NCBI RefSeq assembly: GCF_017255015.1
Contig: NZ_JAFKCS010000028.1
Location: forward strand, 1-41,913
DNA from: Bowmanella yangjiangensis
GTDB lineage: Bacteria; Pseudomonadota; Gammaproteobacteria; Enterobacterales; Alteromonadaceae
DNA length: 41,913 nucleotides
Reading direction: 5' to 3'
A program made the position numbers and the translations under genes. The notes beneath the pieces were generated by a model. It saw only the letters and a list, made by a program, of their open reading frames with translations. It did no database searches and was not told the origin of the DNA. This document shows, one piece after another, positions 35,015 through 41,913 of this stretch (positions are counted from its first letter, which is position 1; each line of letters starts with the position of its first letter).

Positions 35015-36796
35015 TTATCCCAGCATCATCAGCGGTTGACCGGATTGAACGGCATCACCGTCACTCACCAACAGCTCAGTCACTGTTCCATCATGAGCAG
35101 CGCGCACTTCGGTTTCCATTTTCATGGCTTCCATAATCAGTACCACATCCCCTTTAGCAACCTGCTGACCAGGCTTCACCAGTAACTTAACAATATTACC
35201 GGCCAGTGGCGCATTCAGGGTTTCTCCAGCGTGAACTGAAGCAGTTTGCGGCACTTTCTCCTCACTGCCGACTTTAATGTCTGCCAACTCACCACTTTCA
35301 GCCACTTCAACCTGATAAACCTTACCGTCAACGCGTACTGAGTAAGTGGCAGGTCCTACACTGGTTTTAGCTGTGGTAGGCGTAGTTGCCGGTGCACTCA
35401 ACGCTTCCGTGCCAGGCGCTGGCTCAAATGCCGCAGGGTTATTGCGATTTTCCAGGAATTTCAAGCCAATCTGAGGGAACAATGCATAAGTCAGCACGTC
35501 ATCTACTTGCTCATTGGCAAGTTGCAGCCCTTTTTGTTTAGCAATGTCCTTCAGTTCGACAGACAGTTTATCCAGTTCATCTTCAATCAGGTCAGCTGGA
35601 CGACAGGTCACCGCTTCTCCACCATTTAACACACGGGCTTGCAGCTGTGCATTGACTGGTGCCGCGGTCGCACCATACTCACCCTTAAGTACAGCGGCAG
35701 TCTCTTTGGTGATGCTCTTATAGCGCTCACCGGTCAATACATTTAGTACCGCCTGGCTACCCACAATCTGTGAAGTCGGCGTCACTAACGGAATAAAGCC
35801 CAAATCTTCACGTACCGATGGGATTTCACGCAGCACATCATCAAGCTTATCTTCAGCGCCTTGCTCGCGAAGTTGGTTTTCCATATTGGTCAACATGCCA
35901 CCCGGCACCTGAGCAATCAAAATACGCGAATCTACACCGCGCAAGCTGCCTTCAAACTTGGCATATTTCTTCCTCACTTCACGGAAGTAGGCGGCTATTT
36001 CTTCCAGCAAAACCAAATCTAAACCGGTGTCTCTCTCTGTTCCCTCAACGATAGACACCATAGTCTCAGTTGCAGAGTGACCATAAGTCATGCTCATGGA
36101 TGAAATGGAGGTGTCCAGCATATCAATGCCGGCATCAATGGCCTTTTGATAGGTGGCAGTACTCAGACCTGTCGTGGCATGGCACTGCATGGCAATAGGG
36201 ACGGCAACCGTTTCTTTAAGACGGGTGACCAGCTCCTCACATTCATAAGGTTTCAACAGGCCGGCCATGTCCTTGATGCAAATAGAATGCACGCCCATAT
36301 CTTCGAGCTCACGCGCCATTGTCAGCCACAATTCCAGGTTATGCACCGGGCTGACCGTGTAGGAAATGGTCCCCTGCGCATGTGCTCCCACTTCAATAGC
36401 GGCTTTCACGGCAGTATTCAGATTACGCATATCATTCATGGCATCGAAGATACGGAATACATCTACGCCGTTAGTGTGCGCCCGCTCAACAAATTTGCGT
36501 ACCACATCATCGGCGTAATGACGGTAACCCAACAGATTTTGACCGCGCAGCAACATTTGCTGCGGAGTATTCGGCATCGCCTTCTTTAATTCACGAATAC
36601 GATGCCAGGGATCTTCTCCCAAATAGCGGATGCAGGCGTCAAAAGTCGCACCGCCCCAGGATTCCATGGACCAATAGCCAACCTTATCCAGCTTCTGTGC
36701 TATCGGTAGCATATCTTCCAAGCGCATACGGGTGGCCAGCAAGGATTGATGACCATCGCGCAGGACAAGTTCTGTAATGGCAAGGGGTTTAGACAT
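35015..36796 (-). CDS. oadA: Oxaloacetate decarboxylase, alpha subunit (biotin protein)
   Basis: 593 residues. An N-terminal carboxyltransferase TIM barrel ([17 protein letters not shown], metal-site [10 protein letters not shown]) is followed by the PYC_OADA association region and an Ala/Pro/Thr-rich linker ([19 protein letters not shown]). A C-terminal biotinyl domain has EAMKMET; K559 is the biotinylation site. It transfers CO2 from oxaloacetate to biotin for the OadB pump. The operon is ordered oadG-oadA-oadB with 12- and 5-nt gaps, as in other marine gammaproteobacteria. Confidence 0.97.
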   Translation of the reverse strand: MSKPLAITELVLRDGHQSLLATRMRLEDMLPIAQKLDKVGYWSMESWGGATFDACIRYLGEDPWHRIRELKKAMPNTPQQMLLRGQNLLGYRHYADDVVRKFVERAHTNGVDVFRIFDAMNDMRNLNTAVKAAIEVGAHAQGTISYTVSPVHNLELWLTMARELEDMGVHSICIKDMAGLLKPYECEELVTRLKETVAVPIAMQCHATTGLSTATYQKAIDAGIDMLDTSISSMSMTYGHSATETMVSIVEGTERDTGLDLVLLEEIAAYFREVRKKYAKFEGSLRGVDSRILIAQVPGGMLTNMENQLREQGAEDKLDDVLREIPSVREDLGFIPLVTPTSQIVGSQAVLNVLTGERYKSITKETAAVLKGEYGATAAPVNAQLQARVLNGGEAVTCRPADLIEDELDKLSVELKDIAKQKGLQLANEQVDDVLTYALFPQIGLKFLENRNNPAAFEPAPGTEALSAPATTPTTAKTSVGPATYSVRVDGKVYQVEVAESGELADIKVGSEEKVPQTASVHAGETLNAPLAGNIVKLLVKPGQQVAKGDVVLIMEAMKMETEVRAAHDGTVTELLVSDGDAVQSGQPLMMLG

Positions 36797-36808
36797 GGGG
36801 GCTCCGGC

Positions 36809-37066
36809 TTATTTTGAATTGCGATGTTGATGGATAGCAGCACTGATTGCCGCCACTTCAGCCGCTGAGATTCCGGCTGCGACAGTAGGCTTTCTTGGTG
36901 TAGCCGCCGTCGTAACATGAGATACAGCCTCGGGGAAACGACGGCATACTTTGCTGATCAGACTCACAGCGCCAATCAGCAAGGACAAGAACAGAAACAC
37001 TACCGCCATTCCAACCAATAGTAATAGGCCGGCATCAAGCAGTAGCTGTTGAACTTCAGCATTCAT
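36809..37066 (-). CDS. oadG: Oxaloacetate decarboxylase, gamma subunit
   Basis: 85 residues from ATG 37066, preceded by AGGGA; the longer frame to 37135 adds a poor N-terminal extension. A single transmembrane helix (LLLDAGLLLLVGMAVVFLFLSLLIGAVSLISKV) and a flexible Ala/Pro/Thr-rich tail that ends with histidines (HQHRNSK) match OadG. OadG holds alpha and beta together and binds zinc through its C-terminus. It heads the operon; no convincing promoter was identified upstream. Confidence 0.92.
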   Translation of the reverse strand: MNAEVQQLLLDAGLLLLVGMAVVFLFLSLLIGAVSLISKVCRRFPEAVSHVTTAATPRKPTVAAGISAAEVAAISAAIHQHRNSK

Positions 37067-37436
37067 TCTGTGGTATCCCTGATTTAAAGAGTGCAGATAA
37101 GTATCATGGGGATCATCAAAAAACAACCAAACCAACCGGTCAAAACGCTATAAGAAATCACTATTTATTCAGATATTCAGCATATTTAATCATTTAAGGC
37201 TTAAAAACCAGCCAAAACGGGTTCTGTGCTTATAGTGATTATTAGCGAGACCTTAAACGCTGGATATGGGCCTGCCCCTTAAGATCGGCAGCTGTGATTT
37301 TGATAAAGCAAGAATATCAGGGGTTAGATGACAACAAGCTTACAGGCGCGACAGAAAGGTAAAGAGAATACAGATAGGCACGAAGGAAGGGCTTCGTTAT
37401 TTCCACTGGCAGATTATGGGGCCGCGCAACGACTTT
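37067..37436. other. Intergenic stretch upstream of oadG
   Basis: About 370 bp between oadG and the first tRNA-associated repeat. No coding frame with a ribosome site was found. The only structure noted is a small inverted repeat near 37379 (ACGAAG/CTTCGT). It probably contains the oad promoter, but no good -35/-10 pair was found. Confidence 0.4.
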
Positions 37437-37791
37437 GAAGGATTAGGCCGGGCTATCCTGCCCAGCGCCCTAAGGGCCGTCGCTGTAAAACGCGACGTTC
37501 AAAAATGCTCCTGGCATTTTTGTCGAACCTGAGGAGGTTCTTATCCCGTCCCACGATGGAATATAAAAGAAAAAGGCCCCAGCGCTTTCTGACAGCGGTG
37601 CTCGCGTAACTGCGTGGAAGGATTACGCCGGGCTATCCTGCCCGCCGCCCTAAGGGCCGTCGCTGTAAAACGCGACGTTCAAAAATGCTCCTGGCATTTT
37701 TGTCGAACCTGAGGAGGTTCTTACCCCATCCCCGACGATATAAAAGAAAAAGGCCCCAGCTCTTTCGAGCTGGGGCCTTTTTCTTTTATAT
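37437..37791 (-). repeat. Two tandem ~180-bp tRNA-associated repeats (RtT-like), array 1
   Basis: Units 37437-37615 and 37616-37791 are nearly identical with a period of 180 bp. Each begins, in plus coordinates, with GGAAGGATTA-type sequence matching the T-arm/acceptor 3' part of the neighbouring tRNA-Arg. GTCGC/GCGAC and AAAAATGC/GCATTTTT hairpins follow, then the sequence ATATAAAAGAAAAAGG. They lie just 3' of tRNA-Arg on the transcribed strand. The arrangement resembles the 178-bp repeats of E. coli tyrT (RtT RNA), which is an analogy. Confidence 0.75.
37738..37791. terminator. 25-bp perfect palindrome at the 3' end of tRNA-Arg (copy 1)
   Basis: Arms 37738-37762 and 37767-37791 are perfect reverse complements with loop TTTC (plus strand). 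On the minus strand the GC-rich stem is followed by TTTTTCTTTT, so it acts as an intrinsic terminator. The stem's first base pair includes the terminal A of the encoded CCA, so hairpin and tRNA abut without spacer. Confidence 0.82.
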
Positions 37792-37867
37792 GGCGCGTGT
37801 GGAAGGATTCGAACCTCCGACCGCCTGGTTCGTAGCCAGGTACTCTATCCAGCTGAGCTACACACGC
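37791..37867 (-). tRNA. tRNA-Arg(ACG), copy 1
   Basis: 77 nt including encoded CCA (37793-37791). The acceptor stem is GCGTGTG/CACACGC, the D-arm has GCTCAG, and the anticodon stem CCTGG/CCAGG has loop CTACGAA with anticodon ACG at 37833-37831. The T-arm contains GGTTCGAATCC. ACG is normally edited to ICG by TadA and reads CGU/CGC/CGA. The same sequence occurs 1031 bp downstream. Confidence 0.97.
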
Positions 37868-38073
37868 GTGATACTTAAATTCTTTGCTATCCACAGCGGA
37901 AATAAATTCACTTCCCTGTCACAGCGAGCGCGAATTCTACATGGCTCGCAGGGAAATGCAATAGTAGTAGGTGATTTTATTTGTGGCAACGCGCTAACTG
38001 GCTAAGGTCTGTTCGGCTTATGCGAAATAGCGGCTTATATTCTCGACTGAGCCAAGACGAAGAAGGGATAGCA

Positions 38074-38181
38074 ATGAATGAAAACGAACATCACTCTTTT
38101 GTTGATAGGCTTATTGATAAGCAGCTTGGGAGCGCAGGCCATGGGATTTTTTTAAAAATCGCCTCTGAAACTGAGATGTGA
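38074..38181 (+). CDS. Possible 35-residue peptide or gene remnant
   Basis: ATG 38074 to TGA 38181 behind AAGGGA at good spacing. The peptide begins MNENEHHSFVDRLIDKQLGS, has ordinary protein composition, and ends soon after an 8-T run that could mark a frameshift. No family recognised. It lies in the ~540-bp island between the two tRNA-Arg arrays, together with a second short frame. It may be a decayed insertion or a chance frame. Confidence 0.3.
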   Translation: MNENEHHSFVDRLIDKQLGSAGHGIFLKIASETEM

Positions 38182-38278
38182 ACTAAGCTCAGAATTCCGA
38201 GAATACAACACAGACGACATGACAAAAAGTTACTTTGGAATCTGTGAAATTACCCGTTAGCCGAAAGAGGATAAGGTT

Positions 38279-38380
38279 ATGGAAGAGCTATCGCCAAAAG
38301 ATTCAGCAAACATATGCCATTTGGCATATGAAACTACCAACGCCATAAAAGACAATAAGTTCGACAAGTCGCTTTATTAA
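38279..38380 (+). CDS. Possible 33-residue peptide or gene remnant
   Basis: ATG 38279 to TAA 38380, preceded by AGAGGA seven nt upstream. It begins MEELSPKDSANICHLAYETT, which looks like the N-terminus of a larger soluble protein, and then stops abruptly at KSLY. A 9-bp inverted repeat (CATATGCCA/TGGCATATG, 38311-38330) lies within it. The N-terminus is vaguely like those of lipase-type proteins, but this is not a reliable assignment. Probably a truncated gene. Confidence 0.3.
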   Translation: MEELSPKDSANICHLAYETTNAIKDNKFDKSLY

Positions 38381-38410
38381 ACATGGCTTTTTCCCTTTAG
38401 ACTACTACGT

Positions 38411-38822
38411 GGAAGGATTACGCTGGGCTGCCCTGCGGGCCGTCGCCAGAGAGCGGTGACGTTCAAAAATGCTCCTGGCATTTTTGTCGAACCCGGGAGG
38501 TTTTACTTCGGCATCCTGCCTACGCCCTTTGGGCCAGCTAAAGCGGTTCTAAAACACTCCCGGTGTTTTAGTCACCCCATCCCTCGACGGGATATAAAAG
38601 AAAAAGGCCCTAGCGCTTTCTGACAGCGGTGCTCGCGTAACTGCGTGGAAGGATTACGCCGGGCTATCCTGCCCTGCGCCCTGCGGGCCGTCGCTGTAAA
38701 ACGCGACGTTCAAAAATGCTCCTGGCATTTTTGTCGAACCCGGGAGGTTCTCACACCATCCCTCGACGGGATATAAAGAAAAAGGCCCCAGCTCGAAAGA
38801 GCTGGGGCCTTTTTCTTTATAT
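38411..38822 (-). repeat. Two tandem tRNA-associated repeats (RtT-like), array 2
   Basis: Units 38411-38646 and 38647-38822 are homologous to the array at 37437-37791. The first is longer by about 56 bp because it carries an extra hairpin module (TAAAACAC/GTGTTTTA, near 38549-38570) with loop TCCCG. The usual module (AAAAATGC/GCATTTTT) has loop TCCTG. Its first hairpin is GTCGCC/GGTGAC instead of GTCGC/GCGAC. Stem changes with kept pairing suggest selection on RNA structure. Confidence 0.75.
38771..38822. terminator. 24-bp perfect palindrome at the 3' end of tRNA-Arg (copy 2)
   Basis: Arms 38771-38794 and 38799-38822 are perfect reverse complements with loop GAAA (plus strand). On the minus strand the GC-rich core is followed by TTTTTCTTT. 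As in copy 1, the palindrome meets the encoded CCA end. Confidence 0.82.
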
Positions 38823-38898
38823 GGCGCGTGTGGAAGGATTCGAACCTCCGACCGCCTGGTTCGTAGCCAGGTACTCTATCCAGCTGAGCTACACACGC
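38822..38898 (-). tRNA. tRNA-Arg(ACG), copy 2
   Basis: 77 nt, identical to the copy at 37791-37867, with anticodon ACG at 38864-38862 and encoded CCA. It lies 36 nt after tRNA-Ser, so the two probably share a transcript. The csrA-tRNA-Ser-tRNA-Arg order matches E. coli csrA-serV-argV. Confidence 0.97.
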
Positions 38899-38934
38899 GT
38901 AAACTTTGAATCCTGCATTCACTCTTAGAGTAAA

Positions 38935-39024
38935 TGGCGGAGAGAGAGGGATTCGAACCCTCGATAGGGGTTAACCTATACACCCTTAGCAGGGGTGCGC
39001 CTTCAGCCACTCGGCCATCTCTCC
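38935..39024 (-). tRNA. tRNA-Ser(GCT)
   Basis: 90 nt with encoded CCA (38937-38935). The acceptor stem starts GGAGAGA, the D-arm has GGCCGAGTGGCTGAAGG, and the anticodon loop CTGCTAA gives GCT (38990-38988). The long variable arm is typical of serine tRNA, and the T-arm has GGTTCGAATCC. Reads AGU/AGC codons. Confidence 0.97.
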
Positions 39025-39205
39025 TCAATGTGGGGTCGCAGTTTAATGATTCACTGAAGTAAGTCAAACCTTTTTTATGCTCAAAAGTGTCGTTCGTTGA
39101 GCATTTAAGCAATTGAGACAATTTTCATTCAAAAGCTTAGGTTTTTGACAGTTTTTTATGCGAAAGCAGGAAAATGGAGTGGCAACCTAAAACAATAAAG
39201 CAGAT

Positions 39206-39230
39206 AAGAAAAAGGCTGGTTACCCAGCCT
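39206..39230 (-). terminator. csrA terminator
   Basis: On the minus strand AGGCTGG (39230-39224), loop GTAA, CCAGCCT (39219-39213), then TTTTCTTAT. It begins 7 nt after the csrA stop codon. Confidence 0.8.
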
Positions 39231-39236
39231 GTTTTT

Positions 39237-39443
39237 TTATGCGTCGTCAGATGCGTCTTCACCCGGGTACTGAGAGTTTTTCTCAGCCTGGATACGCATA
39301 TAAATTTCTTCACGATGCACAGATACTTCCTTCGGGGCATTTACGCCGATCCGAACTTGGTTTCCTTTGACACCCAATACAGTGACAGTCACTTCGTCAC
39401 CAATCATAAGAGTCTCACCTACACGACGGGTCAATATAAGCAT
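39237..39443 (-). CDS. csrA: Carbon storage regulator CsrA
   Basis: 68 residues from ATG 39443 ([34 protein letters not shown]). The dimeric RNA-binding protein recognises GGA in hairpin loops and controls translation and stability of many mRNAs. R44 ([11 protein letters not shown]), part of the RNA contact, is present. The tail [13 protein letters not shown] is acidic. The ribosome site AGGAG and a GGA just upstream could let CsrA bind its own leader, as in E. coli. The gene lies between alaS and tRNA-Ser, the standard order. Confidence 0.97.
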   Translation of the reverse strand: MLILTRRVGETLMIGDEVTVTVLGVKGNQVRIGVNAPKEVSVHREEIYMRIQAEKNSQYPGEDASDDA

Positions 39444-39592
39444 TCGCTTGCTCCTGTTCCGTTTTTCCAACAAGTCCTTACTTAAACCTAGCGTAATTCT
39501 CTGTTATCACAAGAGATTACCTAGTAGCCCTTCCTTGTTTTCCGTGTCACTTCAGAAAACCGGCCCGAATAACTCAAAAAGTGAGCGGCGGA

Positions 39593-41913
39593 TTATAGCT
39601 TATCCGCCAGCCATGTCGACACGCCAGCCAGTGCTGCGTCCAGATTTTCTGGCTGCGTACCACCAGCCTGCGCCATGTCAGGGCGACCACCGCCCTTACC
39701 GCCAACCTGTTGAGCAACAAAGTTAACCAACTCACCAGCCTTAACTTTATCGGTTAAATCTTTGGTTACGCCAGCGATCAAGCTGACTTTCTGGCCTTCA
39801 GCGACACCCAGCATTAAAACGCCGGATCCCAATTTATTTTTCAGGCTATCCATCAAATCGCGAAGAGACTTAGCTTCAACGCCTTCAAGCTTGGCAGCCA
39901 GCAATTTCACGCCATTGATCTCAACAATGTTACTCAGCATATCGGCACCGGCCTGGCTGGCCAGTTTCTGCTTAAGCTGTTGGATCTCTTTTTCAAGGCC
40001 TTTGGCTTGCTCGAGTAACTGTCCAACCCGCTCCGGAACACTTTGCACATCAGACTTTAATTGGCTGGCCATGCCCTGCAGTTGCTGACTTTGTTGCTGG
40101 CTGTACGCCAATGCTGCAGCACCAGTCACAGCTTCAATACGACGTACACCTGAGGCAATACCGCTCTCGCTGACAATGCGAAGCAAACCAATATCACCTG
40201 TACGTTTGACGTGCGTACCACCACACAGTTCCATAGAGAATGTGCCCATGGATACCACGCGCACCTCTTCATCATACTTTTCACCAAATAGAGCCTGCGC
40301 ACCGGCCGCTTTGGCATCATCAATAGCCATCAAGCGTGTGGTTAGGTCGTGGTTCTCTCGTACCTGCTGGTTAACCATATTTTCAATTTCAACCAACTGC
40401 TCACGGGTAACTCCTTCAAAATGCGAAAAGTCGAAACGCAGTTTGTCAGGCTGAACCAATGACCCCTTTTGATTAACGTGCTCACCCAGTACATTTTTAA
40501 GCGCAGCATGCAGCAAGTGCGTGGCACTATGGTTTAGTTTTATGGCCTGACGACGCGCCGTATCAATCTGTGCGTCAACCTTATCACCAACCGAAATAGC
40601 CGCTTCTGCCACACCTTTGTGGGCGATAGCATTACCTAATTTAACAGTATCAGTGACTCTGAATGCACCATTTAGCAGTTTCAGCACCCCGGTATCACCT
40701 ACCTGACCGCCCGACTCGGCATAAAACGGCGTGTTATCCAGTACCACAATACCTTGCTCACCGGCAGCCAGGCTGCTGACGGCATTTTGCAGGTTGAACA
40801 GTTCAACCACCTCGGCCATGCCTTCTTCCTGCTCATAGCCGGTAAACTCCGAGCTATTTTCACTGGTCAGTTGTGCATTGTAGTCGGCACCAAAGTTGCT
40901 GGCAGCCTGGGCACGCTTACGCTGCTCAGCCATGGCCGCCTCAAAGCCCTGCTCATCGATGCTGTAGCCTTTTTCACGGGCCACGTCGTTGGTCAAATCG
41001 GAAGGGAAGCCATAAGTGTCGTACAGCTTAAACACCAACTCGCCCGGAATAACCTTTCCATCCAGGTTTTCCAGCGCATCGGACAAAATCTGCATGCCAC
41101 GCTCCAAAGTGCGGGCAAATTGTTCTTCTTCGGCTTTCAGCACCCGTTCAATAGTGGCTTGCTGAGATTTAAGTTCTGGATAGGCAGAGCCCATCTGTGC
41201 AACCAAAGACGCCACCAGTTGATAGAAGAAAATATCCTGGGCGCCGAGCTTGTAGCCATGGCGCACAGCACGACGAATTATACGGCGCAGTACATAGCCG
41301 CGACCTTCATTGGATGGCAGAACGCCATCGGCAATCAGGAAGCTACAAGAGCGGATATGGTCAGCAACCACACGCAGTGACTTGTCTTCCAGATCTTTTG
41401 CACCCGTCACCTTGGCGGTGTCTTTAATCAAGGCCTGGAACAGGTCAATCTCATAGTTGCTGTGCACATGCTGCAAAATAGCCGAAATACGCTCAAGACC
41501 CATGCCGGTATCAATAGAAGGCTTAGGCAAAGGCTCCATGCTACCGTCAGCCTGACGGTTAAATTGCATGAAAACCAAGTTCCAAATCTCAATAAAGCGA
41601 TCGCCGTCTTCCTCAGGGGAGCCAGGAGGGCCGCCCCAGATATGCTCGCCGTGATCATAGAAAATCTCGGAGCACGGACCGCAAGGGCCGGTATCCCCCA
41701 TTGACCAGAAGTTATCTGAGGTACCAATACGGATTATCTTCTCTTTAGGTATCCCGATATCCTTTTCCCATATAGCAAAGGCTTCATCGTCCTCTGCATA
41801 CACAGTGACCAGCAGCTTTTCCTTGGGCAGCTTGAGCTCGTCGGTCAGGAAATTCCACGCCAGGGCAATAGCTTCTTTTTTGAAATAGTCGCCGAAGCTA
41901 AAGTTGCCCAGCA
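39593..41913 (-). CDS. alaS: Alanyl-tRNA synthetase, C-terminal 88% (cut by window edge)
   Basis: About 772 residues are visible. The frame continues through the right edge ([22 protein letters not shown]), so roughly the first 95-100 residues are outside. The class II catalytic core includes [21 protein letters not shown] and [16 protein letters not shown]. The editing domain has the zinc motifs [11 protein letters not shown] and [13 protein letters not shown]. The C-terminal coiled coil and C-Ala domain end in [22 protein letters not shown]. It charges tRNA-Ala and hydrolyses Ser- or Gly-tRNA-Ala. Complete apart from the missing 5' end. Confidence 0.97.
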   Translation of the reverse strand, partial: LGNFSFGDYFKKEAIALAWNFLTDELKLPKEKLLVTVYAEDDEAFAIWEKDIGIPKEKIIRIGTSDNFWSMGDTGPCGPCSEIFYDHGEHIWGGPPGSPEEDGDRFIEIWNLVFMQFNRQADGSMEPLPKPSIDTGMGLERISAILQHVHSNYEIDLFQALIKDTAKVTGAKDLEDKSLRVVADHIRSCSFLIADGVLPSNEGRGYVLRRIIRRAVRHGYKLGAQDIFFYQLVASLVAQMGSAYPELKSQQATIERVLKAEEEQFARTLERGMQILSDALENLDGKVIPGELVFKLYDTYGFPSDLTNDVAREKGYSIDEQGFEAAMAEQRKRAQAASNFGADYNAQLTSENSSEFTGYEQEEGMAEVVELFNLQNAVSSLAAGEQGIVVLDNTPFYAESGGQVGDTGVLKLLNGAFRVTDTVKLGNAIAHKGVAEAAISVGDKVDAQIDTARRQAIKLNHSATHLLHAALKNVLGEHVNQKGSLVQPDKLRFDFSHFEGVTREQLVEIENMVNQQVRENHDLTTRLMAIDDAKAAGAQALFGEKYDEEVRVVSMGTFSMELCGGTHVKRTGDIGLLRIVSESGIASGVRRIEAVTGAAALAYSQQQSQQLQGMASQLKSDVQSVPERVGQLLEQAKGLEKEIQQLKQKLASQAGADMLSNIVEINGVKLLAAKLEGVEAKSLRDLMDSLKNKLGSGVLMLGVAEGQKVSLIAGVTKDLTDKVKAGELVNFVAQQVGGKGGGRPDMAQAGGTQPENLDAALAGVSTWLADKL

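Noticed and set aside
37437..38822. CRISPR-like or transposon repeats
   Set aside because: The units are long (about 180 bp), directly tandem, contain tRNA 3'-end sequence and have no regular spacers, terminal inverted repeats or transposase.
37791..38898. attL/attR of an integrated element using the two tRNA-Arg genes
   Set aside because: Both tRNA copies are complete and each carries its own repeat array. No integrase lies between them, and tandem tRNA-Arg genes after csrA are normal in gammaproteobacteria.
39444..39473. Ten-residue extension of CsrA
   Set aside because: CsrA begins [11 protein letters not shown] in the family, and AGGAG precedes ATG 39443.

Overview
The window is about 42 kb of gammaproteobacterial chromosome, most like Alteromonadales/Alteromonadaceae. 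That placement is inferred from protein sequence and gene order, not from a database search. Supporting blocks are rluD-pgeF-clpB diverging from bamD, ileS-lspA-fkpB-ispH next to minor-pilin genes, and alaS-csrA-tRNA-Ser-tRNA-Arg. Base composition looks close to 50% G+C. Gene density is high, with only three gene-poor stretches: 11660-11992, 37067-37436 and the spacer between the two tRNA-Arg genes.

Layout. (1) 1-3.7 kb: clpB (cut by the left edge, with a sigma-32-type promoter), pgeF, rluD, and divergent bamD. (2) 3.7-11.7 kb: a photo-oxidative (singlet-oxygen type) stress locus. It has a ChrR-type zinc anti-sigma factor, its group-ECF11-like sigma factor and a LON-domain gene on the minus strand. 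Divergent from these is a tightly overlapping eight-gene operon: NTF2-like, SDR, FAD oxidoreductase, DUF1365, Cfa-like methyltransferase, DUF2878, chalcone-isomerase-like and DUF3833 lipoprotein. Three matching promoter-like motifs (GATCT, 17-18 nt, TA, with a shared CG before TA) precede the three transcription units. (3) 12.0-13.2 kb: nadE-glnB. (4) 13.4-20.8 kb: type IV pilus minor pilins (fimT-like, pilV, pilW, pilX, pilE) and a PilY1 adhesin whose vWA domain is split by two duplicated beta-sandwich modules. (5) 21.1-29 kb: ispH, fkpB, lspA, ileS, ribF, murJ, and divergent rpsT with a UUG start.

(6) 29.2-32.2 kb: a small membrane protein of unknown function, then a PlcP-type phospholipase C-like phosphoesterase and an OlsF-type bifunctional ornithine-lipid synthase. 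Each of these two enzymes is preceded by four 11-bp-spaced Pho-box half-sites at the same distance from a -10-like element. This predicts phosphate-starvation membrane-lipid remodelling. (7) 32.2-37.1 kb: dapE, an unlisted 57-residue membrane protein gene, and the oadGAB sodium-pumping oxaloacetate decarboxylase. (8) 37.4-39.0 kb: two identical tRNA-Arg(ACG) genes, each with two ~180-bp repeats on its 3' side. The repeats carry a tRNA 3'-end remnant and covarying hairpins, and recall the E. coli tyrT/RtT repeats. tRNA-Ser(GCT) follows. (9) 39.2-41.9 kb: csrA and alaS (5' end outside the window).

The most interesting parts are the ECF11 locus with its non-canonical Cfa homologue, the paired Pho boxes on plcP/olsF, and the structured repeats with GGA-loop hairpins beside csrA.
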